Assembly (NCBI RefSeq): GCF_000219625.1
Contig: NC_018218.1
Coordinates: 5,332,001 to 5,396,000 of the forward strand
DNA from: Zymoseptoria tritici IPO323
Lineage: Eukaryota > Ascomycota > Dothideomycetes > Mycosphaerellales > Mycosphaerellaceae
DNA length: 64,000 bases
Direction of reading: 5' to 3'
Position numbers and translations under genes: made by a program
The notes under the pieces: model-generated
What the model saw: the letters and a program-made list of their open reading frames with translations, nothing else
What the model was told of the DNA's origin: nothing
Database searches by the model: none
Shown here: positions 10,786 through 23,548 of the stretch, in pieces
Position numbering within the stretch: position 1 is the first letter of the stretch
Layout of the letters: every line of letters begins with the position of its first letter

Positions 10786-13017
10786 AGCTTGATCGCTGTG
10801 GTCGACTTCTTCATCTCGACGCCCAACGTGGAATCAAATTGGTCGAGCAGGGTGCTCTGTGTAGCCTCATGAACCTGGCACCTGGACCGTAGCATGGCCG
10901 CCCAAGTGTGACAGCGCTGAGCTCGCACAGAACGAGTGCATGGCGATAGAACGATTTGAAGTGCGTATGGTGTAGCACTCGGTGGTCACGCAGCGTGATG
11001 TACTGCGATGCAGGTGGCAACTCTCGGAGTGAAAGGGGTACAAGCACGCCAAGCGGGTTGCTAGCGTGGGCAGAGGGAGCAGCGTTCGGAGTGCAACCAG
11101 TGTCACGCTGTTACAGTCCTACTTTCGTCTGGCTCTTTGAAGAGCTGTGGTCACGGTCGTACCGCTGAATCTAGAACCTGTTAACCAAATGCCAGGCTGA
11201 ACCTCCAGCGCAGATCATTGTCCAGGTCGAGGAGTCCACAGACGCGGTCTCGCCCTTCGAGACGATCAAAACAGGCAGGACACCATGTTCAACTCCGCCT
11301 TCGCCACGTGGAACGGTAAGGATCCTTCGCGGGTCCCTTGCAGGGACGTGTCTGACACGAAGAGGGATGCAAGGCGTGGAGAGAAGCACAGCAGGAAGCA
11401 GCGCATCGATTGCGGACGGTGCGGACCATGTTTGCCATCCGTTGGGATTTTCGAGAACTGCCGGTCATCATCCCGACTCCTTCTGAGTGTGAATCGTTGG
11501 AGTAAGCTTAGTCTTCAGGTGTGGTGTCGATCGTTCATGAGGAATGATTTTTATTTCCACTGGATTCGATCAACGAATGGTTGGAGCTGGAAGTAGTCAA
11601 ATAATATGTCCTCGCGTTTGGTCCACCGTTCTCCTTCAGCACAATGACTCCTGGAAAGTCTCTCACTCTTTCATCTCTTCGCAGCCCCTCAGATTGCTCA
11701 GATTGGTGATATACATATCACAGCACCAGGAAGTGTGACCAGCGTACCTTGCCATGCCCCTACTCGATCTTCTTTCAAGCCTTCGAGGATGGCGAGCTTG
11801 GCACTTCTGGAACGTGGGAGCCTGACTCCTCCTTGCTTCTCTCAACGCATTGGTGCACGCTCTGCACATTGGTGGTCGATCTCAGTCCGTCGATCTCAGT
11901 CCGTGCCATGGTGCTGCCCATTTCTTGTGCTTACCGCAACGGTCTTCGCCTTGCAACTTTCTGACCGCGCTGATCCGACCTCCCGCCCTCCGAGCGACGT
12001 CGACGGCCTTCAGAATCTCATCTCACCCCACGCAACGGAGACTTTCGACCAGACAAGGGAGTGAAGTCGATAGCGCCAAGTCGACGACAGGGTCCTTCTC
12101 CAAGGTCTCCTTGATCGCGAGGCCAAGCGAACTCTGATCACAGACGCTCCTGCTTCCGGGCGCACAGAAGACTTTCTCACGCATTCTTGGTCGGACTGGA
12201 GCAACACTTGTACGTCTTGTCTGTGTGTGACCTGACCTACGAACCGCGTCCACCTTATTACTATCTTCAATTACTCATCCACTCGCTAGAACGCCGTACC
12301 TGATCCCCAAAAATCTCCGAGTCGCCGACGACGGCCCGCGTCTCGAGTAAGTGTCCGGTACCTCATCAGGACTATGTACGTCAAAACCCCACCGCCTCGC
12401 CTAGCTGCGTGCTTGTCAATGTCCTCCTGCAGATCGCGGAGAATTCCCGTGTCCTTTGTTGTTGTCGCTGCTCGGATAGACTATCGCGTACGGGCATCGG
12501 AAATCCTGGCGGTTGCGTTGCTGACAACTCTGGCACGCAGCATCAAGCTCCACAGCGACTAGGCGACTAGCAAACAGCTAAGGCGCATTGAGAGACCGTC
12601 CGACGTTCACAACCTAACCCTTTCAGCGGACTGCTGACTGCTCAACTGCACCACCGCCAGATCTTTACCTGCGGCCAACGCTGTACCGGCGGTTCGTCGA
12701 CGAACCTTCTTCCTCAAACACCGCACGGGACACTGCCGTCGGCCGAGCCATTGCGGTCCAACAGAGAACACTCCAGCAGCGTCACACCTCGCACCAGGGC
12801 GTCCATTCAACCTCCTTTCATTCCACCTCCGCCAGTCAACAACGCAGCACCGATCCACGAGCTTCCGCCTGAGTCCCACACAGAACGTGACGAGCGTACG
12901 ACCACACTGCACTGCACTCCACACCAGTCTGTGCCGCCGCCGAGGACTGCAGGCATACTCGTCCTTTTATCGAAAGCATTGCATATACCACGCGAGTGAA
13001 TGGCATTGGGCGGCATA
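10786..13017. other. 2.2 kb gene-poor stretch upstream of the G-alpha gene
   Basis: I see no gene with recognisable features. Many short frames overlap on both strands without a dominant one. The last 400 bases are rich in C and lack long coding signal, as expected for the promoter and leader of the G-alpha gene. A short unrecognised spliced gene cannot be excluded. Confidence 0.35.
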
Positions 13018-14332
13018 ATGTGTTTCGGCAGCAGCAGCAAAGATGATCCCGAGGCGAAGAAGAGCAAGGAGATTGAGAAACAGCTGCGGGAAGATCAGAA
13101 GCGCTTGGATAGGGAGGTCAAGCTCCTCCTGCTCGGTACGCCCATTCTGCTGCACTACACTTGAAGATTTGGCACATCAATGGAAGGATATCTCGAATGC
13201 TGACTCTTGCGCGATCGTGCAGGCGCTGGCGAATCCGGCAAGTCGACCGTGTTGAAGCAGATGCGCCTGATTCACACCAAGGGCTTCTCCTCCTCAGAAC
13301 GGAAGCAATGGAAAGTCACCATCTTTCAGAATCTGGTGCATGCCTTCCAGGTCGTGTTTGGCGCAATGGAAGAGCAAGAGGTGGAATTTGCTGATCCCAG
13401 CAGCGTGGTATGTGGACCTCGCGCGGAATACACGACGTCTTACTGACGGCCTACCAGGGCTTCGCCGAACTCCTCGCCGCAGACCCAGAAATTGGTCCTG
13501 ACGATTCAATGCCAAACGACTGCCTCCATGCTTTCAAGAATTTATGGAGAGATCAAGGCGTACAGCTTGCGATTAGAAAGGGCAACGAATATGCGCTTCA
13601 CGACAACCTCACATAGTATGTTCAGACGATCAGCATGCCACGTTTCGAGCAACCACTAACCACAGCACAGCTTTCTCACAGACGTGGACAGATTATTTGC
13701 CAGGGACTACTCACCGACCGACCAGGACATCCTCAGAGCTCGACTAAGGACGACAGGAATCAGCGAGACCATCTTCGAGACTGGCTCACTAACGTACCGC
13801 ATGTTCGATGTTGGTGGACAGAGATCTGAGCGAAAGAAGTGGATTCACGTTTTCGACAACGTACAAGTGGTACTCTTCCTGGTCGCCATCAGCGGCTTCG
13901 ATCATGTCTTGGTGGAAGACAGGAACGGCGTAAGTGGAGATGTGAGTACTGCGTCTCATGTTCTTGACTGACGCATCCCTCCAGAACCAAATGCACGAAG
14001 CTCTCATGCTCTTCGAATCCATCGCGAACAGCAAATACTTCGAAAAGTCCGCCCTCATCCTCTTCCTCAACAAAATCGACCTCTTCCGAGAGAAGGTTTC
14101 CTCTGGGCGGTCTCTCATCCGCGAACACTTTCCAGAGTACACCGGAGCCGACACGGACGTCGATGAAGGCCAACAATTCTTCGCGCGGAAATTCAAAAAC
14201 TTGGTCCGCGATCCTGAGAAAGAGGCATACGTGCACTTTACCAACGCTACCGATACGAACTTGCTGGACAAGACAATGAAGAGTGTGCAGGATATGATTG
14301 TGCAGCGGAACTTGCATAACTTGATGCTGTGA
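13018..14332 (+). CDS. Heterotrimeric G-protein alpha subunit, group II
   Basis: A signalling GTPase at the plasma membrane. Five exons, 13018-13135, 13223-13407, 13458-13615, 13671-13929 and 13985-14332, give 355 aa, the normal length. The P-loop GAGESGKST is at about 40-48 (exon 1/2 junction), switch II DVGGQRSERKKW starts at D200, NKID is at 269-272, and TNATDT stands where TCATDT is usual. The start MCFGSSSKDDPEAKKS matches the fungal group II (GNA-2/GanA-like) N-terminus. It has Cys2 and Gly4 but no Gly2, so classical N-myristoylation is not expected, while Cys2 could be palmitoylated. An in-frame ATG at 13000 would add MALGGI. The C-terminal tail LHNLML is the receptor-contact end. All four introns are 50-87 nt. 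Confidence 0.93.
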
Positions 14333-15629
14333 GCATGCTTTCGACATTTGCTTCGCCGCCGCCCCTTCCTACATCACTCTTTTCTGGCCTCTTGGTCTCA
14401 TTCTTCTCCTTCAATCACCACCACGCCAACGCTGTCCCGGCCAACGGTATCCGGTGGCCTCGAAGTACCTTCGACTCCGACGTGACCGAAAGCCCGAGAA
14501 CCTGGTGCATCAGCCATACACTTATCGACATCAGGAATTCTGACTTATTGCCCGTCTGCTACAGCATGTGATGTGTCCAGGACAGGTCTGAGCAACGAGA
14601 AGATGCGAGCGGAAGCGCGGTCTGGCGTACGAACGGGTAAGCGATGCGCGATGCGGGATACGGTCTGGAGGGTCCATTCGAAGCTTCGGATGCTGTTGGC
14701 GGAGTATAGTTTCAAGCAGCTGGAGGTCTTGGCATGAGAAAGAGCTTTGGTCTGGACTGGGTCTTGGTTGGAGTACCCTACCCGCGAATTCGCAAAGAGA
14801 CGAGATGGGCTTCATGGAAAGATTTGTGTACCGTGGCCACGTGGAAATAGAGACAAGAGTTTTGCGAGGGACGGACAATGAGCGTCAGGCGTCCGCGGCT
14901 CACGCGCACTGGTCTCGCAAGATATGGAAAGGCGCTCTGAGATACCGCTTGGATGATGTATCACGAAAGAGGAGTTATCAATTGATTGGCGGCGACGTCC
15001 AGACTCGGATGAAGCGAATCGCAGAGAAAACGATGGGGTCTGAGATGCGAGCCGAATCGTGCTGAAATGCAGATGTTTCCCTCCTCTGCATCATTGTTTC
15101 ACCGTGCTGCACTGCTTTGCCCTCGTCTTTGCACGTTCAGCTTGCGTTCTCAGGTGGCGCGGAGCGAGCTCCTTGCTTGCATGCACCAGGCGCTCGCTTG
15201 GCTACCACCTTACAGGGTTATCCGCGAACGAATCTTGCGCTTTGGCAAGCAGTGTAGATCTATCTTTCCTTTCTTTCCATCGTTTGTCTCTACGACGCAC
15301 GATGCACTGTTTCGCATATCTGACGATCTCTTCCGCAGAAATGGCTTGTGCATGTGCAGACAAGCAATGAGCCATGGCGGCTTTGCCATCAGAGCTTGCT
15401 CTGCTGTCATCTGTTCAGGAGCCTTCATCACATTCTGCAAACACCAGTGATATCCACACCGCAGGGCCATAAGACGGAGTCCGTGCCATCACTACCGCTG
15501 ACCCACGCCGCTCCTTCCGAATCAGGAGATTCTAGGTCAGAAGCCCAACCACACCACCGCGAAGCTTAAACCACAACACCAACCTCATCTCACCACAACA
15601 CAACACAAGCTACAGCACACATCTACAGG
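14333..15629. other. Intergenic, G-alpha to SET gene
   Basis: This 1.3 kb holds the 3' end of the G-alpha gene and the promoter of the SET gene. A 127-codon plus-strand frame at 15067-15450 lacks any domain or signal. The last 90 bases are an A/C-rich leader (repeated ACAACA/ACCACA) just before the ATG. Confidence 0.35.
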
Positions 15630-17122
15630 ATGGAGAGCCCTTTCTCATATACAGAGTGGCGGCCCACCCGACCACAGCGCAACATCGCAGACGATCTCAG
15701 CCCACAAACTCTCACGGCACTCATCCAGGACCTTTCCACCACCACCTATGCCCTTCATACAAATCCTTACGATCCAAATTTCTGGTTTCAGCGAGCTCAA
15801 ATTCTCTCCCAATTACACTATCCGGAGCTAGCGACTGGATCCGCCCACAAAAGCTCTCTCCTCTGCGATGCCATCATCCGGAGCCTTGACCAGCATCCTC
15901 GACGGCGACTGGGCTATAGGATGGGCTTCTACATGCTCGATGATCACGAGTATGACGAAATAGGTCAAGGTGAGGCAAGAGAAGCGCTGAGAGACGTTGC
16001 CACGTCGTTGAGGCAGTATGCCGAAGCTTTGATCCAGAGCGAGCTGGAGTTCGCGCCGGAGTTCGAAGACGGGATGTTTGTGGCGAGACCGTATCCGTGG
16101 TTGAGCCGATTCGTGAACAGAAGCGATGAGGCTCTAGAGCAGGTCAACGCAGAGCTTGGTGATTTGTGCGAGGTCCGGAGAAATGCGTTCGGTCAGATTG
16201 GCAAAGGCGGAGGGAGCGAAGTCTGGGGGGTCTTCGCAAAGAAGGACATCAAGCAAGATGAACTGGTGGTCGTAGATCGATCTCGGACTTGGGTATGGGA
16301 CGTCAGCGAGTGCAATCTCCTGCTACTAGGACTAATCGTACTGAGCAGGGCTGCAATGGACCGGGCATTGACGGCTCGCGCGACAATCTCCATGGCGGCT
16401 TCGGCTGCATGGAAGATCTTCATCCCAACGCCGACGAGGACGACATTGACCACGACATGCGCTGGATCCGCGATCGCACAGGAGTCAAAGCCGCATCAGT
16501 AATCCTACACTGCAAGCTTCTCCTCTGCTCCATCGTCGACAAATCCTCCCATCCGCTTGTCCACCCTCTCCTCGCGCGCCTGACACCAACCTACCGCGAA
16601 AAATCCAGCAGCTTCAAACTAAAGGAAGACATCATCATCCCCAACGAAGCTCTTCGGCGCTTCGGCGTTGACGTTTTCGCTAACTTCGCCTACGACACCG
16701 ACGTCTACTTCACTATCCTCGCACGAATCGATAACAACTCCTGGAGCGATCCGAACGTTTCTAGCTTGAACGGTCTGTTTGCCATGTTCAATCATTCATG
16801 CGAGCCGAATTGTACGTGGCATACTGCGGACGATCATGCGAAGATGGAGGTATGGACGAACAGGGATGTGAGCAAGGGCGAGCAATTGTTTGTGGAGTAT
16901 GATTGTTATGTTTCGGGGCAGTCGGTGGCAGCGAGGAGGAAAAGGTTGAGGAGGTGGTTGGATGGAGATTGTCAGTGTGGGAGGTGTGTGAGGGAGGCAG
17001 AGGAGGTTGATGGAAAGGCGGAGGTGAAGGTCGATATGGCGTGGGATAGCGCGGTGAAGCCTGTTCTGCCGGAGGACGAGGTGTTGGACCGGTTCAAGAC
17101 GACATCGTCGAAGGGGGACTGA
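15630..17122 (+). CDS. SET-domain protein, SMYD-like
   Basis: A probable protein lysine methyltransferase. Exons 15630-16292 and 16349-17122 (56 nt intron, phase 0) give 478 aa. The SET domain is split: the N-terminal part lies near residues 185-215 (AFGQIGKGGGSEVWGVFA, then KKDIKQDELVVVD), and the catalytic C-terminal part carries FNHSCEPNCTW near 375, then GEQLFVEYDC. A Cys-rich post-SET element (CQCGRC) follows, which normally binds zinc beside the active site. The NHSC..N motif for S-adenosylmethionine binding is intact. The N-terminal 150 residues (with WFQRAQILSQL) look TPR-like. The target is unknown; SMYD/SET5-type proteins methylate histones or other proteins. Confidence 0.85.
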
Positions 17123-17447
17123 AAAGGGGCTAAGAGGGTCGATGAAGGTGCTTCAGCGATTCGAAATGGTAGGTCAAAAAGCGGAATATCTCTCCTTTTC
17201 TCTGTTCTCTCCTTCACTCTGGACCCAAATTTTCAGGTGAAGCATGCTGTCTTTCGCATTGCGTTGAGCGTTGAGTGAAGGCACTTCACTTGAAGCTCTT
17301 GGCATGGATTTCGTTTGTCTCATGTCAACAGCGCTAAGATTTCCGCGACACACACTCTCCACCGTCACGCTCACCACACTTGTCACTTCTCACACCATGC
17401 TCACTCCCATCATCACACGCCAGCACCCACCACCAGCTGCGAACAAG
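17123..17447. other. Short spacer and promoter
   Basis: This spacer of about 325 bases lies between two genes on the same strand. The last 100 bases are an A/C-rich leader (CACACACTCTCC, CACCACACTTG) before the ATG at 17448. Nothing else is seen. Confidence 0.35.
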
Positions 17448-19422
17448 ATGCCAGCATTCGGTAAGTCGAGCTTGCCGCCTTCATCTCCTTGATCAGACCG
17501 GTCTTGGAGCCCCACTGCCTTCATGTGCCGCGACGAGCAAGATTTTGCTGACAACGCTTCTTTCATCCGCGCAGCACCAGTCTCGCCGCATGGCTCTCCC
17601 GCCCAAGCAGGCTCATCTCCACGTCCAGGATCGCGCGCAAGCCAAGTCACACCGCAAACCAAAACATCAAAAGTGAGTAAGAGAGCTTCCAGACTTTCCA
17701 TCTTCGGAGACATCACCAAGTTCTTCAGCCCGGGGTCATCGGAGGATCGAAATCACGGCGAAGGCAAGTACGGCGGCAGCAGCGGCACTCCGATACATAG
17801 CGCTAGTAATCAGAACGACAAAGGGGGCAAGCGCTCAGGTGCTAAGGAGGAAGGAACAAACGATGAAGAAAACAATCGTCGTGGTTCGAATGACGGAGAA
17901 GGAGTCGGGATCATGGAGAGGCAGGCTTCGCCACCCACTCCCAGCGGTCTGCGCACCCGAGTTGTGAGAGAAAACGAAGGAGGCGTACCATCTGGAGTCA
18001 AGATGAAGCTAAGAGACTTGGACGAGGTCGATGCAGGAGAAGCCGAGCGTGCTGCGAAGACAGCTGCACAGACAGCCGCGGACATGAAAGCCAAGATCTT
18101 GCGGGAGAAGAGGAAGGGCAGAGCTGGCATGGACGCGATGATGATTGCTGCCGAGACCACTGCCGAGTTGAGAGCAAAGGCCGAGACCGTGCAGGCAATG
18201 GAGGAAAGCGGATTCGAGCATGGAAAGGAGGGAAACGAGATCGAGCAAGCAAAGAAATCGAACGAGATCGAGCAAGGAAAGCGGAAGAGCAGAATCGAAC
18301 CGACTATCGAATTGAGTACCACGGAAGGGAGGTTGCAGGGAGCGGAACATGACAAGATCGAGCCAGTACGAAAGGACTCAGCCTTCAGTGGCAAAGCCAA
18401 GCGTAGACTATCGTCCTTGGGTTCGATGTTTCAACCATCGGGAAAGGACAAAGTCGATCCAGTCGCACCGAACTTGATCCAGAAGAAGGAGGTTAGCCAA
18501 GAGAAAGAAGTCGTACCATCGATCGAGAAGGAAGTCGCACCACAAGTCGCCGAAACACCATCGAAGAAGCTGAAGAAGAAGGACTGGAAGAAAACACCGA
18601 CATCAAGCCCGGACAAAGCCCGCAAGACCAAGTCCCAGGTCCCACCGTTCTGGCCAACCTTCAGAGTAAGTCATGTTCTTCTCCCCTCCTTTCGACGCAC
18701 ATGATGCTGACGCTCTCACCAATAGTGCGACATATTCTGCCATGCGAAAGACGACTATGCTACTGTCCTGCGCGATTGCCAGCGACTCGTCACCGAAGCG
18801 GGAGGAGAAGTCATTGAAGAGCTGTATCCCGGTGGATTTTTGTCAGTCTTTTCCTCTCCTAGTACCACCATGCCAATCACTGACAAAATGTAGGTACGAT
18901 CTCTCCTCCAGCTACGGAGAGATCCTGCAGAATCCTCTCGCGGACGGAGACCAGACCGTGAATGGTAGTCACATTCGCGTAAAGTCTCTGCCGCGAGCCA
19001 AGCGCGCTCACCCAAACCCGCTCGGCTCCAACCCGCCAGATGGAACGACATTCGTTCCACTGGCTCGCCGAGCGGAGAGAGCGGGCGGCTTGGCCGGGAT
19101 GTTTCGCGAGGTGAGGGGAAGCCTCCGGAGGAGAGTCGTCGTCGCGGTGGAGGGGAAGAGGGTCGGTGGTCTCGCAAAGACTGTCGTGGCCACGAATGTG
19201 GTCGAGGAGGATGAAGCGCGGCTGCTCCGCTTCTCCGACTCCCCTCTCCCCAGCCTTGCTCCCGGCAACTCCGCCGCCGACCTCTCCGGCCGTGAGTCCG
19301 CCTCCCTTGCTGGTGAGGAAGCTGTCCCGGCCTCTCCTCTCCTCCCCAACTCGGGCTTCCTCGCTCTCGACCTCGATGTCGATGCCTCCTTCGGCTCGAT
19401 GTTGGGGGAGTGGGGTCGCTAG
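17448..19422 (+). CDS. Large charged protein of unknown function
   Basis: Four exons, 17448-17460, 17575-18665, 18726-18841 and 18894-19422, give 582 aa. The first exon codes for only MPAF plus one base. The third intron uses a GTCAGT donor with a CACTGAC branch site. Residues 5-370 are disordered and rich in Lys, Glu, Ser and Pro, with an alpha-helical Ala/Lys/Glu stretch at about 180-235 and an imperfect repeat, NEIEQAKKS then NEIEQGKRK. The part after residue 370 looks folded and conserved in character (CDIFCHAKDDYATVLRD, then the region around LYDLSSSYGEIL). The last 150 residues are GC-rich in codon use and low in complexity. I recognise no domain; it may be a scaffold or cytoskeleton-associated protein, but that is a guess. 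Confidence 0.75.
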
Positions 19423-19850
19423 AGGGAAGGGAGGAGGTGGAGGGGTTGGGAGGGGTGTTCACGCGGCGTGCGATAGTTTAGATATGCCGTACCACCAGTT
19501 TCCGTGTGAACAATGTGCTCTGAAGTGTTTCAGGTGACCCTGTTCCACTACGTTCGTCCGTTCTGCCGATTCTCAAGCAACCACGCCATCACAGTCGAGG
19601 CTAGACGTATAACATCCGTGGCCCAGTCGGAGATACTGACGACTGATGGAAGCGATGATTTCGAGGTGAGTAAGTGGGATGTCGTCGTTTTGTGAGCTGA
19701 TGGACCACAGACTGGAAGTTAGAAAAGTGGAGCCGGCTGTGATGTCACAATGGTCGTCGACGGGAACAACTCAAGGTAACCCTCTCTCATATCTTCGTTA
19801 TCACGACAACAGCACCCACAAAAGTCTTGTACTGGAAGCAAAATAACAGC
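19423..19850. other. Intergenic, promoter of the aldo-keto reductase
   Basis: This 0.4 kb between two plus-strand genes has only short frames. It should contain the promoter and leader of the reductase that starts at 19851. Confidence 0.35.
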
Positions 19851-20988
19851 ATGTCACTACCCAAAACCTTTGATCTCAAAGCCGCGGATGGCAAGACCAT
19901 TGCCATGCCCTCAGTAGGATATGGAACTTGGGCTTCGGGCGGACATGGCTGGGCGAAGGACGCCGTGCTTGAGGCGCTAAAGGCTGGCTACAGACATCTT
20001 GATTGTGCGTGGATGTATGGCGTAAGCTTTGTCCCATCAATATGATCGATTTCCTTCTCGGGCATCATACTGATGAGCCACCAGGTCGACGAAGAAATCG
20101 GAGCAGCTCTCAAAGAATCTGGTATCCCTCGATCAGAAATCTTCATAACCTCCAAGTTCTGGCCTCACTTTGGAGCTCCGGAGAACATTGAAGTGTGTCT
20201 TGACATGGTACTCAAGCAGATGGGTCTGGATTACATCGATCTTTGGCTCGCTCACTGGCCATATGTGGCGAAGCCTGTGTCGAGAGAGGTCCTTCTCAAT
20301 TTGAAGGGTCCAGAGGGAGGAGAGCACGGTAATGGAATGCTGAAGGATGACGGCAAACCTGTCGTTGACTGGGAGCATACCTCGACGAACATTTGCAAGC
20401 AAGCTGGTAAGCTGAACTCTTCCGATAGAGGTAAACAGCGGTATACTGACTATCCCTCCAGGCAAGGAAGGCTCATTCGTACCCACCTGGAACGCCATGA
20501 GAGCGCTTGTTCGCTCCGGCAAGACTCGCGCCATCGGTCTCTCCAACTTCTCCGTCGCCGAGCTGGCAGATATCATCCCGCACGCTTCCGACGTGCCCAT
20601 TTCCTGCAACCAGATCGAAGTGCACCCATGGCTTCCACAGACTGAGCTCGTTGACTTTGGAAAGAAGAACGGCATCCTCACCACTTGCTACTCTCCCTTC
20701 GCCGGCCAGAAAGCCGACGGTGCGACGCTCTTGAAAGACGAGAAGATTCTTGAGCTGGCGAAGAAGAACGATATGGATGTTGGTCAACTGCTTCAGAGCT
20801 GGGCTGTTGGACGAGGCACGGTGCCACTAGGCAAGAGCGCTACTCCAAGCAGGATCAAGAGCAATTTGGCGATTAGGAAATTGAGCGAGGAGGACACAAA
20901 GGCGATTGATGCTCTCGCTCAGCCTGGAGACTCCGGGAGGACAGTTGACTTTCGGGAGACTTGGGGAGTGCCGTTGTTTAAGAACTGA
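19851..20988 (+). CDS. Aldo-keto reductase
   Basis: A cytosolic NAD(P)H-dependent reductase of aldehydes or ketones, with a TIM-barrel fold. Exons 19851-20021, 20085-20406 and 20462-20988 give 339 aa. The catalytic tetrad is visible as D51, Y56 (in LDCAWMYG), K81 (ITSKFW) and H114 (WLAHWP). Coenzyme-side motifs follow: [20 protein letters not shown], and near the C-terminus [15 protein letters not shown], the segment that binds the 2'-phosphate of NADPH. It resembles fungal alcohol dehydrogenase (NADP+)/glycerol dehydrogenase-type AKRs. The substrate cannot be read from the sequence. The insertion around residues 140-165 is common in fungal members. Confidence 0.92.
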
Positions 20989-21479
20989 ATGACCGGATTT
21001 CACAGTGTCCACGGAGCTCACGGTCCTGCCATAGATTAGACTTACCATCAATAATGGCATGAAATGTAGAGTTCCTCCGTAATCGCGATTCCCTTGTGGA
21101 CTGCAGATGCTTTGAGCCGGGAGTCTGAGTGCAATTCATCCCTGAACAGCTTCGGCGAAATGAACAAGCCTCCATGGTATCGATAAGAAGAATAAAATGC
21201 CCCCGGACAGCTGGACAGATGGTCATCATCTTGTTGATTGTCAAAAAGAAGACTTGCAAGATTTCGTGACGAGAAAATGCACTCAGCCACCTCTGTGGCT
21301 GTGTATTTTGGCCGAACGGTTTGAGTGGGACCTGGGTTTCAAGGGTCCAAGGAGCTCTCCCTTTCTTGTCTCTCCAAGACACAACCTCACGTCGTGTAAA
21401 TCGTTCTCTCCTACCACATCGACACCTTTTTCGACCGCCGACATCCCGTCCTTCATCATCCCGAACACTCAAGACGAAC
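20989..21479. other. Intergenic, AKR to the Mob2-like gene
   Basis: This 0.5 kb holds a 3' untranslated region and a promoter. The 130 bases before 21480 are pyrimidine-rich, a usual leader composition. No gene is seen. Confidence 0.35.
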
Positions 21480-23548
21480 ATGTCTTCCTGGATGAACAAT
21501 CTGTAAGTACTTGCGTGTGCTGCGTTCGAATTGCGGTGAAGCCGCCCTGGCATGCACGGGCTTGCATGGTATGGATCGCCCATGCCTCCTCTGATGGACT
21601 TGCACCGTGATGATCACCTCGACCACTTCACAATCTTGAGAGCTTCGTTCATCAGAGGTAAGACCAGCGGAGCCTTTCTGGCAAATCGACCTGGAGCTGG
21701 ACCGGAATGACTGCGCTTCTGAGCGACTCTGGTCCCGGACTTCGGAAAACGTTATCGAAAGGCTAGCCCTAGCAGAGTCATCCTGCGGATACCATGAATG
21801 TTGCCATGAACGATTCTGCAGCAGTGTGTGCCGACATGTCTGCGGAAGGTGATGCAACGGCTCAAAGTCCAATATGGGCACTCGACTCTGAAACAGCTCG
21901 AAACCACCGACAACGATGGGCGGTGAACACTATCCTTCTCGACGTGACCGATTTCAACAAATCCATCCTTCGTGGCCGTCACTGCAGTGTCGGTCGTGAT
22001 CACGCCACTTACCGCAGACGCACTTCACCTCGAGCGACGCAGCCTCACTGCAAGAAAGGAACAGCTCTCGCCGTCACGGCTGCCCGCCAGGCTGCCGATT
22101 ACCCGATTCGGCCGTCCACGTGCGCAAAGGAGATGAGTGCGACCCCAGGAGAGTGAATGAAGCTCGCGGATGACGTCTGACGCGCCGACGACACTCTGGC
22201 AATATGCTTTCCGGTCTGTTCACCATGACCACCCCAACAATCACCATGGACTACGACGAGATCAACGCACGTTGGTTGAGCGACCGACGGCGGCTCCGCC
22301 GGCGCAAAGTGCCACCACCAATCGAATTGCCACTGCCACCGCCTACGCTGGAGATCGTAGGATATCGCTTACAAGAGATCAAGATTGCTAACGATGACCC
22401 TTTCAATAGCCGCAACTTCGGACGCCAAGGAAACTCAGGCGGCCGCCCCAACGCACCACCTAGCCGCGGCAACACCGGCTCGCCCTCCGCGTACAGCTCA
22501 TCTAGCACCGAACAGCCCAGCAATCCACTTCCGTCTTACACACCACCGAACATGGCTGCCAACGAGCAAGCGCATCAGAGCAACGCCAGTACCGCCAATA
22601 ATGGCACCAAATCTGTCCCCTACTTCTTCCGGGAGAAGCACGCGGGGTTCATCGTTAAGGGCAACTTCATGACTCTGGCAGCGAAACCACAGCTCGTCGA
22701 AGAGGGCGAATGGCTTGCGCATCAAGGTGAGACTGCATGGATGGAACGACAGACTTGACTTTCACTAACATGTAAGCAGTGGTTGAGCAAGTCAGGCAAC
22801 TGAGCGGACAGCTCAAGGTGGTGCAAGTAGAGGACAAGGCTTCTGGTCGTTCACTCTGCAATGAGCTCGTCTGTCCCTCTATGTACGCCGGAAAGTAAGT
22901 CAAAGCTACCCCTCTCGGCCTTGACATCAATTCTCTTTTGCTGACGGACAGAGCAGCGTCAACTACAGCTGGATCGACACAAACCGTAACCCCATCAACC
23001 TCCCGGCACCTACTTATATCAAGCACATACAGACCTGGGTCAATGGCAAGATTCAAGACGAGTCCATCTTCCCCACCAGCAACCTCCAACCAGGACACCA
23101 ATTCCCTTCCGCTGAGCAGACCGCGGCTGATCCTAGTCACTACCTGGGCAAAGCTTCCGGCTTCCCACCTCGTTTCGAAGTCGAGATCAAGAACATGTAC
23201 AAGCAAATGTTCCGCTGCTACGCACACCTGTACTGGGCTCACTGGAATGTCTTCTGGGACACCAACGGCCACCGCGAGCTGAACACCTGCTTCATGCACT
23301 TCGTCAACGTGGGACTCATCTTCGGCTTGCTGACGGCACGCGACATCGAGCCAATGGGCGATCTCATCGACATCTGGATCCAGAACGGCACACTGAGCGT
23401 TGCAAAAGAGGCCGGGACTCCGGCTGCAGCTGGCTCGACGCCTACTCCTGCTTCGGCTCCAGTAGGAGGCGCAACTCCAGCTACCGCTTCGACACCCACC
23501 TCAAACGCAGGCAACCCTCCGGGTTCTTCTGGCGGACGTTCTGCTTGA
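21480..23548 (+). CDS. Mob1/phocein family protein, Mob2-like
   Basis: A kinase adaptor that activates NDR/LATS kinases; the fungal Mob2 partner is the Cbk1/COT1/Orb6 polarity kinase. The model is exons 21480-21502, 22410-22726, 22780-22894 and 22957-23548, 348 aa. The first intron (907 nt) is inferred from a GTAAGT donor and a GCTAAC...TTTCAATAG acceptor in matching phase; a start at 22252 is the alternative. The core begins YFFREKHAGFIVKGNF, then LVEEGEWLAHQVVEQ. Cys ligands lie in the segment LCNELVCPSM, and YAHLYWAHW supplies the His pair of the Mob zinc site. The C-terminus is an Ala/Thr/Pro-rich tail. The WIDTNRNPINLPAPTYI segment and the long insert before the last helices point to Mob2 more than Mob1. 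Confidence 0.85.
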
